Part shown: in pieces, positions 52,256 through 60,645 of the stretch
How positions within the stretch are numbered: position 1 is the stretch's first letter
Layout of the letters: each line of letters opens with the position of its first letter
Origin: Mycobacterium shinjukuense
GTDB taxonomy: Bacteria; Actinomycetota; Actinomycetes; Mycobacteriales; Mycobacteriaceae
Direction of reading: 5' to 3'
DNA: 64,000 bases
Assembly: GCF_010730055.1 (NCBI RefSeq)
Contig: NZ_AP022575.1
Coordinates: 1,178,001-1,242,000, forward strand
Position numbers and translations under genes: made by a program
Notes under the pieces: generated by a model
What the model was told of the DNA's origin: nothing
Databases searched by the model: none
The model's input: the letters and a program-made list of their open reading frames with translations, nothing else

Positions 52256-53451
52256 GTTGTGGTGCGCTCCCAAAATGCCGGTCCCACGGGCTCGATGAAG
52301 TCGCCGTTGGCGACCAGATACCCGTCGGCGTCGATCGTGATGGGCAGTTGCGCCAACGCGCGGGCCGCCGGGCCGAAGATCGGCTTGGCGAAGTGCAACG
52401 CGTCGAACTGCGACTGGTGACACGGGCACAGGATCCGGTAGGTCTGTTGCTCGTACAGCGAGGAAGGGCAACCCAGATGCGAGCAAACCTTGGTGAACGC
52501 GAAGAACTCGCCGAAGTTGAAGCTCTCCTGACCCTGGCGTTTGACCACGCGGCCCATATCGGTGGGTTTGATGCGGATGAGCATCACCGGGTTGCGGATG
52601 CCCAACGAGATCGCGGTGAGCCTTTCGTGGGATTCCACGGTGGTGCCGTCGCCGTCGGATTCCCGCCACGGGAAGACGGTCTCCATGCCGCCGGCGTCGA
52701 CGTCTTCGGGGCGCATTTTGACGAACGGTGGTCCGCCGTGCGCGCCGGTGGCCCGCGCCAGGTAGATGGTTTCGCCGGGGTAGCGCGGGGTCCAGCCAGA
52801 CGTCCACAGCACGGCCTTCTTCCCCTCGGCCGTGGGCACCACCGGCTTCCAGGGGTTCTTGATGAGGCCACCGATGAACGCGACCAGCGTGCCCAGGCCG
52901 AACGCGCCCAGGCCCAGCCCGAAGGACAGCCCGATCAGCTTGCGGCGTTTGATCGTCGAGCCTTCGAAGGCGTCGGTCAGGTTCGCGACCACGGTCTTGC
53001 GGTCGATCTCGCGAGACGCGCCGTCATGGCGCTCCTGAATCGAAATCTCTTCTGGGATAAACCGTTTCTGGAATAGCACCGCGCCGATGGCGATCGACAG
53101 GATGGACAGCCCGAAGGTCACCCCGTACAGCGGGGTGGCCAGCGAGTACACGAAGCTCCCCGCGGCGTCCTTGGGTTTGTACTCCCACGGCCAGAACACA
53201 AAAACCAGCAGCAGGGCCAGCCCGAACACGCCGCCTAGCACAAGCCACAGCGCCACTCCCCGCGCGGCGCGTTTCTCGGCCTTGGTGCCCTCGACCGGCC
53301 AGCGAGCTTCCTTGTAGGCGATCTTGACGCCGTCCAGCTTGCCGCCCAGCTCCAGCAGCTCCTGATGCGACATCGCGGCCAGCGCACCCTCATCGGGTTC
53401 GCCGGAACCACCGGTCTGGTCAATGTCTTTCGCGATTGAACCGTCGCTCAT
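52252..53451 (-). CDS. qcrA: Cytochrome bc1 complex, Rieske iron-sulfur subunit
   Basis: 399 aa (M. tuberculosis QcrA, Rv2195, 429 aa). Three membrane helices, as in other actinobacteria, then the Rieske domain with [2Fe-2S] motifs CSHLGCPS and CPCHQSQFD. The shorter length lies in the cytoplasmic N-terminus: here ATG 53451 overlaps the qcrC stop by 4 nt (ATGA). A longer in-frame extension exists but would read through qcrC. Confidence 0.95.
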   Translation of the reverse strand: MSDGSIAKDIDQTGGSGEPDEGALAAMSHQELLELGGKLDGVKIAYKEARWPVEGTKAEKRAARGVALWLVLGGVFGLALLLVFVFWPWEYKPKDAAGSFVYSLATPLYGVTFGLSILSIAIGAVLFQKRFIPEEISIQERHDGASREIDRKTVVANLTDAFEGSTIKRRKLIGLSFGLGLGAFGLGTLVAFIGGLIKNPWKPVVPTAEGKKAVLWTSGWTPRYPGETIYLARATGAHGGPPFVKMRPEDVDAGGMETVFPWRESDGDGTTVESHERLTAISLGIRNPVMLIRIKPTDMGRVVKRQGQESFNFGEFFAFTKVCSHLGCPSSLYEQQTYRILCPCHQSQFDALHFAKPIFGPAARALAQLPITIDADGYLVANGDFIEPVGPAFWERTTT

Positions 53452-54299
53452 GACCGCGCCCCAATCCACAGTGCCAGCCCGATGGCGGCGACCATCCCGA
53501 TGATCCACATCGCCATGCCCTCGGGGGCGGGGCCGAATCCACCGAGCCCATAACCACCCGGGGAACGTTCCTCGGCGGCGGTCCGCACGTAGGCGATGAT
53601 GTCCTTCTTTGCATCGAAGGAGAGCTGACGATCGGAGAACTTCGGCATGTTCTGCGGACCGGTCAGCATCGCGGTGAGGATTTGCTGCTCGTTGGCGGGG
53701 CCCAGGTCGGGCGCGAACTTGCCCGACGACAGCGCCCCGCCCTTGCCGGTGAAGTTGTGGCACGAGGCGCAGTTGAGGCGGAACAAATCGCCGCCGCGAC
53801 CCAGATCCTCGCCGCGCAACGAGCGCATCGCGATGCTGCCGTCGGGATTGCGCACCACGGTGGGGCCACCGCCATTGGCTTGCACGTAGGCGCCGATCGC
53901 ATCGATCTGGGCCTCATCGAAGATCGGCTCCTTGCGGGCCGCCTGCGCCTCACCCCGCATGGCCGGCATCCGCCCGGTGGACACCTGGAAGTAGACGGCC
54001 GCCTCACCGACGCCGATCAGACTTGGCCCGTGGTCGGGCACGCCCTGCAGGTTGGCGCCGTGGCAGGACACGCAGGAGGTGTCGAACAGCTGCTTGCCGG
54101 TACGCAACAGCGCCGAGGTCGACTCGTCGGCGACCGCCACCTGCGGCGTCGGGGTCAGCACGGCCGCCAGGCCGCCGGCGATGGTCAGTGCTATCAGCAG
54201 CAGCAGTCCACCCGACAGCCGGCGACGAAGACGCCGGCGCGACCGGGCACGGTCAGACCACGTGCTGTCACCGGATCGGGCGAACCTCAGTTTGTTCAA
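53448..54299 (-). CDS. qcrC: Cytochrome bc1 complex, dihaem cytochrome c subunit
   Basis: 283 aa (M. tuberculosis QcrC, Rv2194, 280 aa). Two c-type haem sites, CVSCH and CASCH, let QcrC pass electrons directly to the aa3 oxidase without soluble cytochrome c. N-terminal signal/anchor LSGGLLLLIALTIAGGLAA and a C-terminal helix. I place the start at TTG 54299 (reads LNKLRFARSGDS), because AGGAG lies 7 nt before it and it aligns with the homologue's N-terminus; ATG 54347 lacks both. Confidence 0.93.
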   Translation of the reverse strand: MNKLRFARSGDSTWSDRARSRRRLRRRLSGGLLLLIALTIAGGLAAVLTPTPQVAVADESTSALLRTGKQLFDTSCVSCHGANLQGVPDHGPSLIGVGEAAVYFQVSTGRMPAMRGEAQAARKEPIFDEAQIDAIGAYVQANGGGPTVVRNPDGSIAMRSLRGEDLGRGGDLFRLNCASCHNFTGKGGALSSGKFAPDLGPANEQQILTAMLTGPQNMPKFSDRQLSFDAKKDIIAYVRTAAEERSPGGYGLGGFGPAPEGMAMWIIGMVAAIGLALWIGARS

Positions 54300-54343
54300 C
54301 CGAGCACTCCTAATTCTCGGGACCGTTTGGCGGGCGCCGGCTT

Positions 54344-54955
54344 TCATCGAATGAAATAGATCACGGTGAACAGCGCGATCCAGACGATGTCGACGAAATG
54401 CCAGTAGTACGAGACAACGATGCTGGCGGTGGCCTGCGCCGGGGTGAACTTGCTCATCGTGGTGCGGACCAGCAGGAAAATGAACGCGATCAGGCCGCCG
54501 GTGACGTGTAACCCGTGGAAGCCGGTGGCCAGGTAGAAGACGGTGCCGTAGGCGCTGCCGGGGATGGTGGTGCCGTGAGTCGTCAGGTGGACGTACTCGT
54601 AGGCCTGGCCGAGGATGAAGAACAGGCCCATCAGGAACGTGATCACATACCACCGGCGCAGCCCGAAAATGTCGCCGCGCTCGGCCGCGAACACCCCCAT
54701 CTGGCAGGTGAACGACGAGGCGATCAGCACCAGCGTCACCGGCACGGCCTGGTACAGGTTCAGCTCGGTGGGCGGCGGCGGCCAGTTGCCACCGGCCTGG
54801 GCGCGCGCCGAGAAGTAGAACGCGAACAGGCCAGCAAAGAACATCAGCTCGCTGGAAAGCCAGACTATGGTGCCCACACTGACCATGTTGGGCCGATTCA
54901 GCGAATGTATTCGTGCCGTGATCGCAGTACCCGAGGTCCCCACAGCGCTGGTCAC
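54344..54955 (-). CDS. ctaE: Cytochrome c oxidase subunit III
   Basis: 203 aa, identical in length to M. tuberculosis CtaE (Rv2193). Five-helix membrane subunit; VWLSSELMFFAGLFAFY carries the conserved Glu, and FHGLHVTGGLIAF and SYYWHFVDIVWIALF are family signatures. GTG 54955 is taken from the homologue; CATACT 8-13 nt upstream may be a leaderless promoter for the whole ctaE-qcrCAB operon. Divergent from trpD. Confidence 0.95.
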   Translation of the reverse strand: MTSAVGTSGTAITARIHSLNRPNMVSVGTIVWLSSELMFFAGLFAFYFSARAQAGGNWPPPPTELNLYQAVPVTLVLIASSFTCQMGVFAAERGDIFGLRRWYVITFLMGLFFILGQAYEYVHLTTHGTTIPGSAYGTVFYLATGFHGLHVTGGLIAFIFLLVRTTMSKFTPAQATASIVVSYYWHFVDIVWIALFTVIYFIR

Positions 54956-55117
54956 ATCCGCAAGTATGACGCTTTGTAGTTGTCGAACTCTACCCGGGGC
55001 CGTAATTCGGTTCGGCGAGTCGTGCCCGCCGTTGTGTTCGCGGGGTTCCCGGGTCGCCGCCGCCGGGCCGCCGAACGGCGGTTGGGAGACGGTCGGTCCG
55101 CGTGGGACCATCGGCGG

Positions 55118-56221
55118 GTGGCTCTGTCATCCGAGGCCGCCGCGTCCCGGCGGGCCCCCGGCGCGGCGGCCGAGTCGGTGCCGTCGTGGCCGCTGATCCT
55201 GCGTCGGTTGACCGATGGTCGAGACCTGGCGCGCGGGCAGGCCGGCTGGGCGATGGAGCAGATCATGGCCGGCAACGCCCGACCCAGCCAAATCGCCGCC
55301 TTCGCCGTGGCGATGAAGATGAAGGTTCCCACCGCCGACGAGGTCGGTGAGCTAGCCGGCGTCATGCTCGGCCACGCGCGCCCGATGCCGGTCGAAGCGG
55401 TTCCCGACGACGCCGTCGACGTGGTGGGTACCGGTGGCGACGGTGCCAACACGGCCAACCTGTCCACGATGGCGGCGATCGTGGTGGCGGCCGCGGGTGT
55501 CCCGGTGATCAAACACGGCAACCGGGCGGCGTCGTCGTTGTCCGGGGGAGCCGACACGCTGGAGGCGCTCGGGGTGCGCATCGACATGGGACCCGACCAG
55601 GTCGCCCGCAGCCTCGCCGAAGTCGGGATCGGGTTCTGCTTCGCCCCGCGGTTTCATCCTTCCTACCGGCACGCGTCGGCGGTGCGCCGCGAGATCGGGG
55701 TGCCCACCGTGTTCAATCTGCTTGGGCCGTTGACCAATCCGGCCCAGCCGCGGGCCGGCTTGATCGGCTGCGCGTTCGCCAAGCTCGCCGAGGTGATGGC
55801 CGGCGTGTTCGCTGCGCGCCGGTCCAGCGTGTTGGTGGTGCACGGCGACGACGGGCTCGACGAGTTGACCACCACCACCACGAGCACGATCTGGCGGGTG
55901 CAGGCGGGCAGCGTGGACAAGCTGACATTGGATCCCGCGGGATTCGGGTTCGCCCGCGCCGGGCTCGACGAGCTGCGGGGTGGCGACGCGCACACCAACG
56001 CCGCCCAAGTGCGCGCCGTGCTGGCCGGCGCCAGCGGGCCGGTGCGCGACGCCGTGGTGCTCAACGCCGCCGGTGCACTGGTGGCCCATGCCGGGCTATC
56101 CAGCCGCGCTGAGTGGCTGCCGGCCTGGGAGGACGGCTTGCGCCGGGCCGGCGCCGCGATCGACAGCGGGGCGGCCGAACAGCTGCTCGCGCGGTGGGTG
56201 CGGTTCAGCCAGCAGGTCTGA
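55118..56221 (+). CDS. trpD: Anthranilate phosphoribosyltransferase
   Basis: 367 aa, equivalent to Rv2192c (370 aa). Second committed step of tryptophan synthesis. PRPP-binding VDVVGTGGDGANTANLST, KHGNRAASSLSGGADTLEALG, the metal HGDDGLDE motif and FNLLGPLTNP are intact. GTG 55118 (VALSSEAA) matches the homologue's start. A Pro/Ala-rich N-terminal 25 residues precede the fold. Overlaps the 3' end of the convergent exonuclease gene by 126 bp. Confidence 0.94.
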   Translation: MALSSEAAASRRAPGAAAESVPSWPLILRRLTDGRDLARGQAGWAMEQIMAGNARPSQIAAFAVAMKMKVPTADEVGELAGVMLGHARPMPVEAVPDDAVDVVGTGGDGANTANLSTMAAIVVAAAGVPVIKHGNRAASSLSGGADTLEALGVRIDMGPDQVARSLAEVGIGFCFAPRFHPSYRHASAVRREIGVPTVFNLLGPLTNPAQPRAGLIGCAFAKLAEVMAGVFAARRSSVLVVHGDDGLDELTTTTTSTIWRVQAGSVDKLTLDPAGFGFARAGLDELRGGDAHTNAAQVRAVLAGASGPVRDAVVLNAAGALVAHAGLSSRAEWLPAWEDGLRRAGAAIDSGAAEQLLARWVRFSQQV

Positions 56222-58036
56222 GCGCCAGCGATGGCAGCCCGCCCCGGTCTGTTCGGCGGCCAGCCGCGCCGACCGCGCCGACGCCGCCCACCGCGCCCAG
56301 GCCCCCGCCGAGCGCACGGGCGAGGCCCACCCCGCGTCGGCTTCGGCACCACTGGCGCCGGTGACCCGCACCAGGCGCACCCCCGGCGCGGCCAGCCACC
56401 GGGCGATCAGCGCGGTCTCCTCGACCAGCGCGCCACCGAGTGGACCAGCCGCCGGCAGCACCGCCTGTGCGCCGGCCCGGATGGCCTCGACCACCGGCAT
56501 GGGCGGCACCCCCCGTGGGGCGTTACCGGCCGCGGCGAGCCGGCCGTGGCGGATGACCACGAGCTGCCAGCCGCCCTGGGCATTGGGGCCGTCGGGCGCG
56601 GCGGCGATCAGCTCGGCCACGGCGGCCAGCGCACGCAACCGCTGGGCACGCCACAGCGCCTCGACGGCGGCGGCGACCCGGTCACGCAGTCGTGCGGCGC
56701 TCTCGTAGCGCCGGCGTTCGGCGAGCGCGGTGATCTGGTCCACGGCCGCGGCCAGCGCGTCGTCGTCGCGCCCGTCGATCAAGTCGGCCGCGCGCTTGGT
56801 GGCCTCGGCGTACCGCTCGGCGGTGACGTTACGGCCGGCGGGGCAGGGCGCCACGTCCGACTCGGGGCACGCCGGCCCGTGCAGGGCCGAGCGTGCCAGC
56901 CGCTGGGTGCAAGTTCGGAGCCCGCTGAACCGGGCCAGCAGGTCCGCCGTTTCGGCCGCGTCCGCGCGGGACCGAAAAGGGCCGACGACGCGGTCGTGTC
57001 GCGGGGCACGGACCACCGCCAGCCGGGGGAACGCTTCCTCGGTGAGCTGCACCCACCACCACCGGTGCGGGAACCTCGACCGGCGGTTGTACGGCGGGGC
57101 GTGCGCGGCCAGCATCCGCAGCTCACGGACGCCGGCTTCCAGGGGATGCGCGCACTCGACGTGGTCGACCGCATCGGCCAGGGCGACCATCTCCCTCATC
57201 CGGCCACGCGGGTCGGCCCCGGTGAAGTACTGGCCGACCCGGCGCCGCAGGTCGACCGCGGTGCCCACGTAGAGCACCTCACCCGAGGGTCCGCGGAAGA
57301 GGTAGATCCCCGGCCGGTGCGGCAGGCCGTCGGCCAGCACCCGCTTGCGGCGCTGCGCCGCGGTGACCTCGGACCGATACCCGCGCAGATCGGCCAGGGT
57401 GTGCACGCCCTGGTTGCCCACCCGCTCGATCAGGGCGTGCAGCACGTCGACGGTGGCGCGGGCATCGTCGAGGGCACGGTGGGTGGGCTGGCCGGCGAGG
57501 GCGAACAGGCGTGCCAACGCGGCCAGCCGCACGCTGGGGGCCTCCTCTCGGCTGAGCACCCGCCGCGCCAATCGGACCGTGCACAGCACCGTGGGCCGCG
57601 GCCATGGGATACCGCAGTGCTGCGCCGCGGCACGCAGGAACCCGATGTCGAACCTGGCGTTGTGGGCGACGAGCACCGCGCCACCGGCGAACTCGAAAAA
57701 CATCGGCAGCACCGCGTCGATGGTCGGGGCGTCACGCACCATCGACGTGGTGATGCCGGTCAGCTGCACCACCGGGGCGGGGATGGCGCGCTGCGGGTCG
57801 ACCAGGGTGGCGAATTCACCGAGAACGGCGCCGCCGCGCACCTTGACCGCCCCGATCTCGGTGATGGCGTCGGGGGGAGTTGCCGTGCTGCCCCTCGCGC
57901 GTCCACCGGTGGTTTCCAGGTCGACCACCACGAACGTGGTCTCGCGCAACGGGATCTCGTCGGCGGGATCCCAGGCCGCCGACCGGGCCTCCGCCAGCTC
58001 GGCGAAGCTCAGCTGAGTCGCGCCGGTTGCACCCAT
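56096..58036 (-). CDS. DEDDh exonuclease fused to UvrC/Cho-like GIY-YIG domain
   Basis: 646 aa, equivalent to Rv2191 (645 aa). Residues about 25-200: DnaQ-type 3'-5' exonuclease with VVVDLETTG (Asp, Glu), VAHNARFDIGFL and HRALDDARATVDVL. Residues about 235-320: GIY-YIG nuclease with GIYLFRGPSGEVLYVGTA and DLRRRVGQYF. The rest resembles UvrC family sequence. Probably a repair nuclease; partner unknown. Start ATG 58036 is preceded by TAACGT (58044-58049) with 7 nt between, a leaderless arrangement; ATG 58054 is the alternative. Confidence 0.9.
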   Translation of the reverse strand: MGATGATQLSFAELAEARSAAWDPADEIPLRETTFVVVDLETTGGRARGSTATPPDAITEIGAVKVRGGAVLGEFATLVDPQRAIPAPVVQLTGITTSMVRDAPTIDAVLPMFFEFAGGAVLVAHNARFDIGFLRAAAQHCGIPWPRPTVLCTVRLARRVLSREEAPSVRLAALARLFALAGQPTHRALDDARATVDVLHALIERVGNQGVHTLADLRGYRSEVTAAQRRKRVLADGLPHRPGIYLFRGPSGEVLYVGTAVDLRRRVGQYFTGADPRGRMREMVALADAVDHVECAHPLEAGVRELRMLAAHAPPYNRRSRFPHRWWWVQLTEEAFPRLAVVRAPRHDRVVGPFRSRADAAETADLLARFSGLRTCTQRLARSALHGPACPESDVAPCPAGRNVTAERYAEATKRAADLIDGRDDDALAAAVDQITALAERRRYESAARLRDRVAAAVEALWRAQRLRALAAVAELIAAAPDGPNAQGGWQLVVIRHGRLAAAGNAPRGVPPMPVVEAIRAGAQAVLPAAGPLGGALVEETALIARWLAAPGVRLVRVTGASGAEADAGWASPVRSAGAWARWAASARSARLAAEQTGAGCHRWRSDLLAEPHPPREQLFGRPAVDRGAGPAQAVLPGRQPLSAAG

Positions 58037-58043
58037 GGCCGCG

Positions 58044-58049
58044 ACGTTA
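58044..58049 (-). promoter_or_regulatory. -10 hexamer, leaderless start of exonuclease gene
   Basis: TAACGT on the minus strand fits TANNNT and ends 7 nt before ATG 58036. Confidence 0.45.
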
Positions 58050-58166
58050 GGCATGCCCACCGACAGTCGGGCGTTGCCACGCCGCCTGGGCGCGGTGTGT
58101 CGGTGCCGGTGGTTAGCGTTCGGATGACCCGACCGAAGCCCGACCCCAAACCGAGAGGACCGACAG

Positions 58167-58421
58167 ATGGCAGCGAGCAGCCGTTCGGCGAGCCAGGGCG
58201 GCACGTCGCCCGATGCGGAGGCGCCCGTGGTTATCGACTGCGACGAGTGCGCGGCGCGCGGGCCCGCCTGCCGCGACTGCGTGGTCAGCGTGCTGCTGGG
58301 GGCGCCGGAAACCCTGTCGCACGACGAGCACGCGGCGCTGAAGGTGCTGGCCGAGGCCGGATTGGCCCCCAGGTTGCGTCTGGTGCCGATCCGCCGCGAC
58401 CGCGGGTCCGGGGCCGCCTAG
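58167..58421 (+). CDS. Small conserved protein with two CxxC pairs
   Basis: 84 aa. A Ser/Ala-rich start leads into VIDCDECAARGPACRDCVV, two CxxC pairs nine residues apart, the layout of a small zinc knuckle; the rest (LSHDEHAALKVLAEAGLAP) is a short helix and strand. GAGAGGA lies before the ATG, and codon use matches neighbours, so I consider it real. No function recognised. It precedes ripC by 160 bp. Confidence 0.7.
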   Translation: MAASSRSASQGGTSPDAEAPVVIDCDECAARGPACRDCVVSVLLGAPETLSHDEHAALKVLAEAGLAPRLRLVPIRRDRGSGAA

Positions 58422-58440
58422 CGTGGCGGCGTGCCCAACC

Positions 58441-58465
58441 AAGTTCACAAGATAATCACAGAAAT
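58441..58465 (+). promoter_or_regulatory. Candidate MtrA direct repeat upstream of ripC
   Basis: TTCACA (58444-58449) and ATCACA (58455-58460) repeat with an 11-bp period in an AT-rich stretch. This resembles the GTCAC/GTAAC direct repeats bound by the response regulator MtrA, which controls cell-wall hydrolase genes. Identity of the regulator is inference. Confidence 0.35.
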
Positions 58466-58582
58466 CTTGCCATTTTCTTAACTCCCCCCTTTGGACAAAC
58501 GTCGATATCGTTTCGTAACCTGTTTGAGACCTAAACCCAGCTCGGCGTCGAGGCGTCGAACGGCCGTTTAAGGAAGCAAATC

Positions 58583-59734
58583 TTGAGGCTCTGCAGCCAT
58601 TGGATCGCGCGCGCCATCAAGCGGTGCACCATCGGTTCGTTAGCGAGCTTCACCGTCTGGTCCGGCGTGTGGGCCGCCGCCGCGATGGCCGATCCGGCCG
58701 ATGACGCGCTAGCCAAGCTCAACGAGCTGTCGCGGCAGGCCGAGCAGACCACCGAGGCGATGCACAGCGCCGAGCTCGACCTCAACGCCAAGTTGACCGC
58801 GTTGCAGGCCGCGGAGAAAAAGCACGCCGACGATCAAGCCGCGCTGGATGCCGCCAAGGCGCGCCTGGCCGCATTCCAGACCTCGGTCAACAAGATCGCG
58901 GCCGCGATGTACATGGGTGGTCGCACCGACGGCATGGACGCCATCTTGACGGCCGAGTCGCCGCAGCTGCTCATCGACAGGCTCACCGTGCAGCGCGTGA
59001 TGGCGCATCAAATGTCCACCCAGATGGCGAGTTTCCGGGCCGCCGGAGAGCAGGCCGCCAAGGCCGAGCGAGCGTCCGCCAAGTCGGCCGCCGATGCCAT
59101 GTCCGCCGCCGAACAGGCCGCCGCGGTGCGGGCGAGCCTGCAGCACAAGCAGAGTCAGCTGCAGGTTCAGATCGCCGTGGTGAAGTCGCAGTACCAGGCG
59201 CTGAGCCCTGGGCAGCGGGAGGCGCTGGCCGATCCCGGGCCGATCCCGGCGGGACTTCCGGGTGTCCCCGGGCCGGCGCCCGACGCAGGGGCGCCCGGCG
59301 TGCCGGCCGGGGCGCCGGCCCCCGGTGAGGCGCCACCGTTCAGCGGAATGATGCCCGGATGGCCCTTCGCCGCGCCCGGGGGCGGCGGCGACCGTGCGAT
59401 CGTGGTGCAGGCCGCGTTGACACAGGTGGGGGCGCCGTACGCCTGGGGTGGCGCCGGGCCGGGCGGGTTCGATTGTTCCGGGTTGGTGATGTGGGCGTTC
59501 CAGCAGGCTGGCATCGCGCTGCCGCACTCCAGCCAGGCGCTGGCCCACGGCGGGCAGCCGGTTGCGCTGTCGGACCTGCAGCCCGGCGACGTGCTGACCT
59601 TCTACTCCGACGCGTCACATGCCGGCATTTACATCGGTGACGGCCTGATGGTCCATTCCTCCACCTTCGGCCAGCCGGTGCGGGTGGTGCCGATGGACTC
59701 CTCGGGCCCGATCTACGACGCTCGTCGCTATTGA
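58583..59734 (+). CDS. ripC: NlpC/P60 peptidoglycan endopeptidase RipC
   Basis: 383 aa, equivalent to Rv2190c (385 aa). Signal peptide (about 1-36, ending AAAAMA), a long coiled coil (about 40-215), a Pro/Gly/Ala-rich linker and a C-terminal NlpC/P60 domain with catalytic Cys in GGFDCSGLVMWAF and His in DASHAGIYIGDG. Cleaves peptide stems of peptidoglycan; in M. tuberculosis it depends on FtsEX. Start is TTG 58583 with AAGGAA upstream, as judged from the signal-peptide alignment. Confidence 0.93.
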   Translation: MRLCSHWIARAIKRCTIGSLASFTVWSGVWAAAAMADPADDALAKLNELSRQAEQTTEAMHSAELDLNAKLTALQAAEKKHADDQAALDAAKARLAAFQTSVNKIAAAMYMGGRTDGMDAILTAESPQLLIDRLTVQRVMAHQMSTQMASFRAAGEQAAKAERASAKSAADAMSAAEQAAAVRASLQHKQSQLQVQIAVVKSQYQALSPGQREALADPGPIPAGLPGVPGPAPDAGAPGVPAGAPAPGEAPPFSGMMPGWPFAAPGGGGDRAIVVQAALTQVGAPYAWGGAGPGGFDCSGLVMWAFQQAGIALPHSSQALAHGGQPVALSDLQPGDVLTFYSDASHAGIYIGDGLMVHSSTFGQPVRVVPMDSSGPIYDARRY

Positions 59735-59783
59735 CGGCCCCCGCGGTCCCCGCGGGCCGCACGGGCGGCGCCGGCGGTTTCGG

Positions 59784-60602
59784 ATGCTGCTGGCCGGGGT
59801 CTTTCTCATCGAGCTGATCGCGGGTGTGTCGGTACCCGTGCCCCCGGCCGGGCCGGCGGTCGCGCCGGCGCACGGCGGAGCGGTGGCGCCGCTGGTGGTC
59901 GGCGGCCGCACCGTTCGGTTGCTCGGCCTCGGCGGACCGCTCACCGATGGACTGCTGGCGCGGGTTGCGGCCGACATCGGCGTCGCGATCGACGAGGTGG
60001 CGGCGTTCTGGGGCGACGATTGGTCCCACGACATCTCGGTGGCGGCGGTCGCCTCCGACGACCAGTTTCGGGTCGCCGCCGGCGGCGACCCGGCGTCGCA
60101 GTGGGCCGACATCGCGGCGGTGACCGTGGTCGACCGCGTCGATCCCGACCGTCGGCTGGTGGTCAATCAACGCATCGTGTTAGCACCCGGCGCGGCCGCC
60201 ATGAGCGCAGGCGCGTTACGAATAGTGTTGACCCACGAGCTTTTTCACTATGCGGCCCGGGCCGACACAGCCCTGGATGCGCCTCGCTGGCTGACCGAGG
60301 GGGTTGCCGATTTCGTGGCCCGGCCGCACACCGAAGTGCCCACCGAGACGGTGGCCGAGCCGGTGTCGCTGCCGTCGGACGACGACCTTGACACCCCGGG
60401 GCCGCAGCGTTGGCTGGCATACGATCGAGCGTGGTTGTTCGCCAGGTTCGTCGCAGACACCTACGGGATCGCGACGTTGCGCCGGCTCTATCTGGCGAGC
60501 TGCGGAATCGGGCATCCCGATCTGCCCACCGCGCTCCGCGGCGTGCTCGGCGCCGACCCGGCCGACCTGCTGGCGCGCTGGCAGCGGTGGCTGACCCGCT
60601 AG
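59784..60602 (+). CDS. Secreted gluzincin-like metallopeptidase candidate
   Basis: 272 aa, in the position of Rv2189c. A hydrophobic signal segment (LLAGVFLIELIAGVSVPV) is followed by a domain with HELFHYAAR (an HExxH zinc motif) and, 20-odd residues later, WLTEGVADF, which supplies the third ligand Glu typical of MA-clan gluzincins. DRAWLFARFVADTYG and RLYLASC helices resemble peptidase M1-like cores. Activity is not shown for the family. The frame runs upstream with Arg-rich residues (GRRRRFR) to the ripC stop, so the true start may be a rare codon before 59784. Confidence 0.8.
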   Translation: MLLAGVFLIELIAGVSVPVPPAGPAVAPAHGGAVAPLVVGGRTVRLLGLGGPLTDGLLARVAADIGVAIDEVAAFWGDDWSHDISVAAVASDDQFRVAAGGDPASQWADIAAVTVVDRVDPDRRLVVNQRIVLAPGAAAMSAGALRIVLTHELFHYAARADTALDAPRWLTEGVADFVARPHTEVPTETVAEPVSLPSDDDLDTPGPQRWLAYDRAWLFARFVADTYGIATLRRLYLASCGIGHPDLPTALRGVLGADPADLLARWQRWLTR

Positions 60603-60632
60603 AGCCGCCATGGCTGCTCGACCCAGACCCGC

Positions 60633-60638
60633 TAGCCT
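60633..60638 (+). promoter_or_regulatory. -10 hexamer, leaderless pimB' promoter
   Basis: TAGCCT fits TANNNT and ends 7 nt before GTG 60646, supporting that start over ATG 60610. Confidence 0.5.
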
Positions 60639-60645
60639 GACCCAG

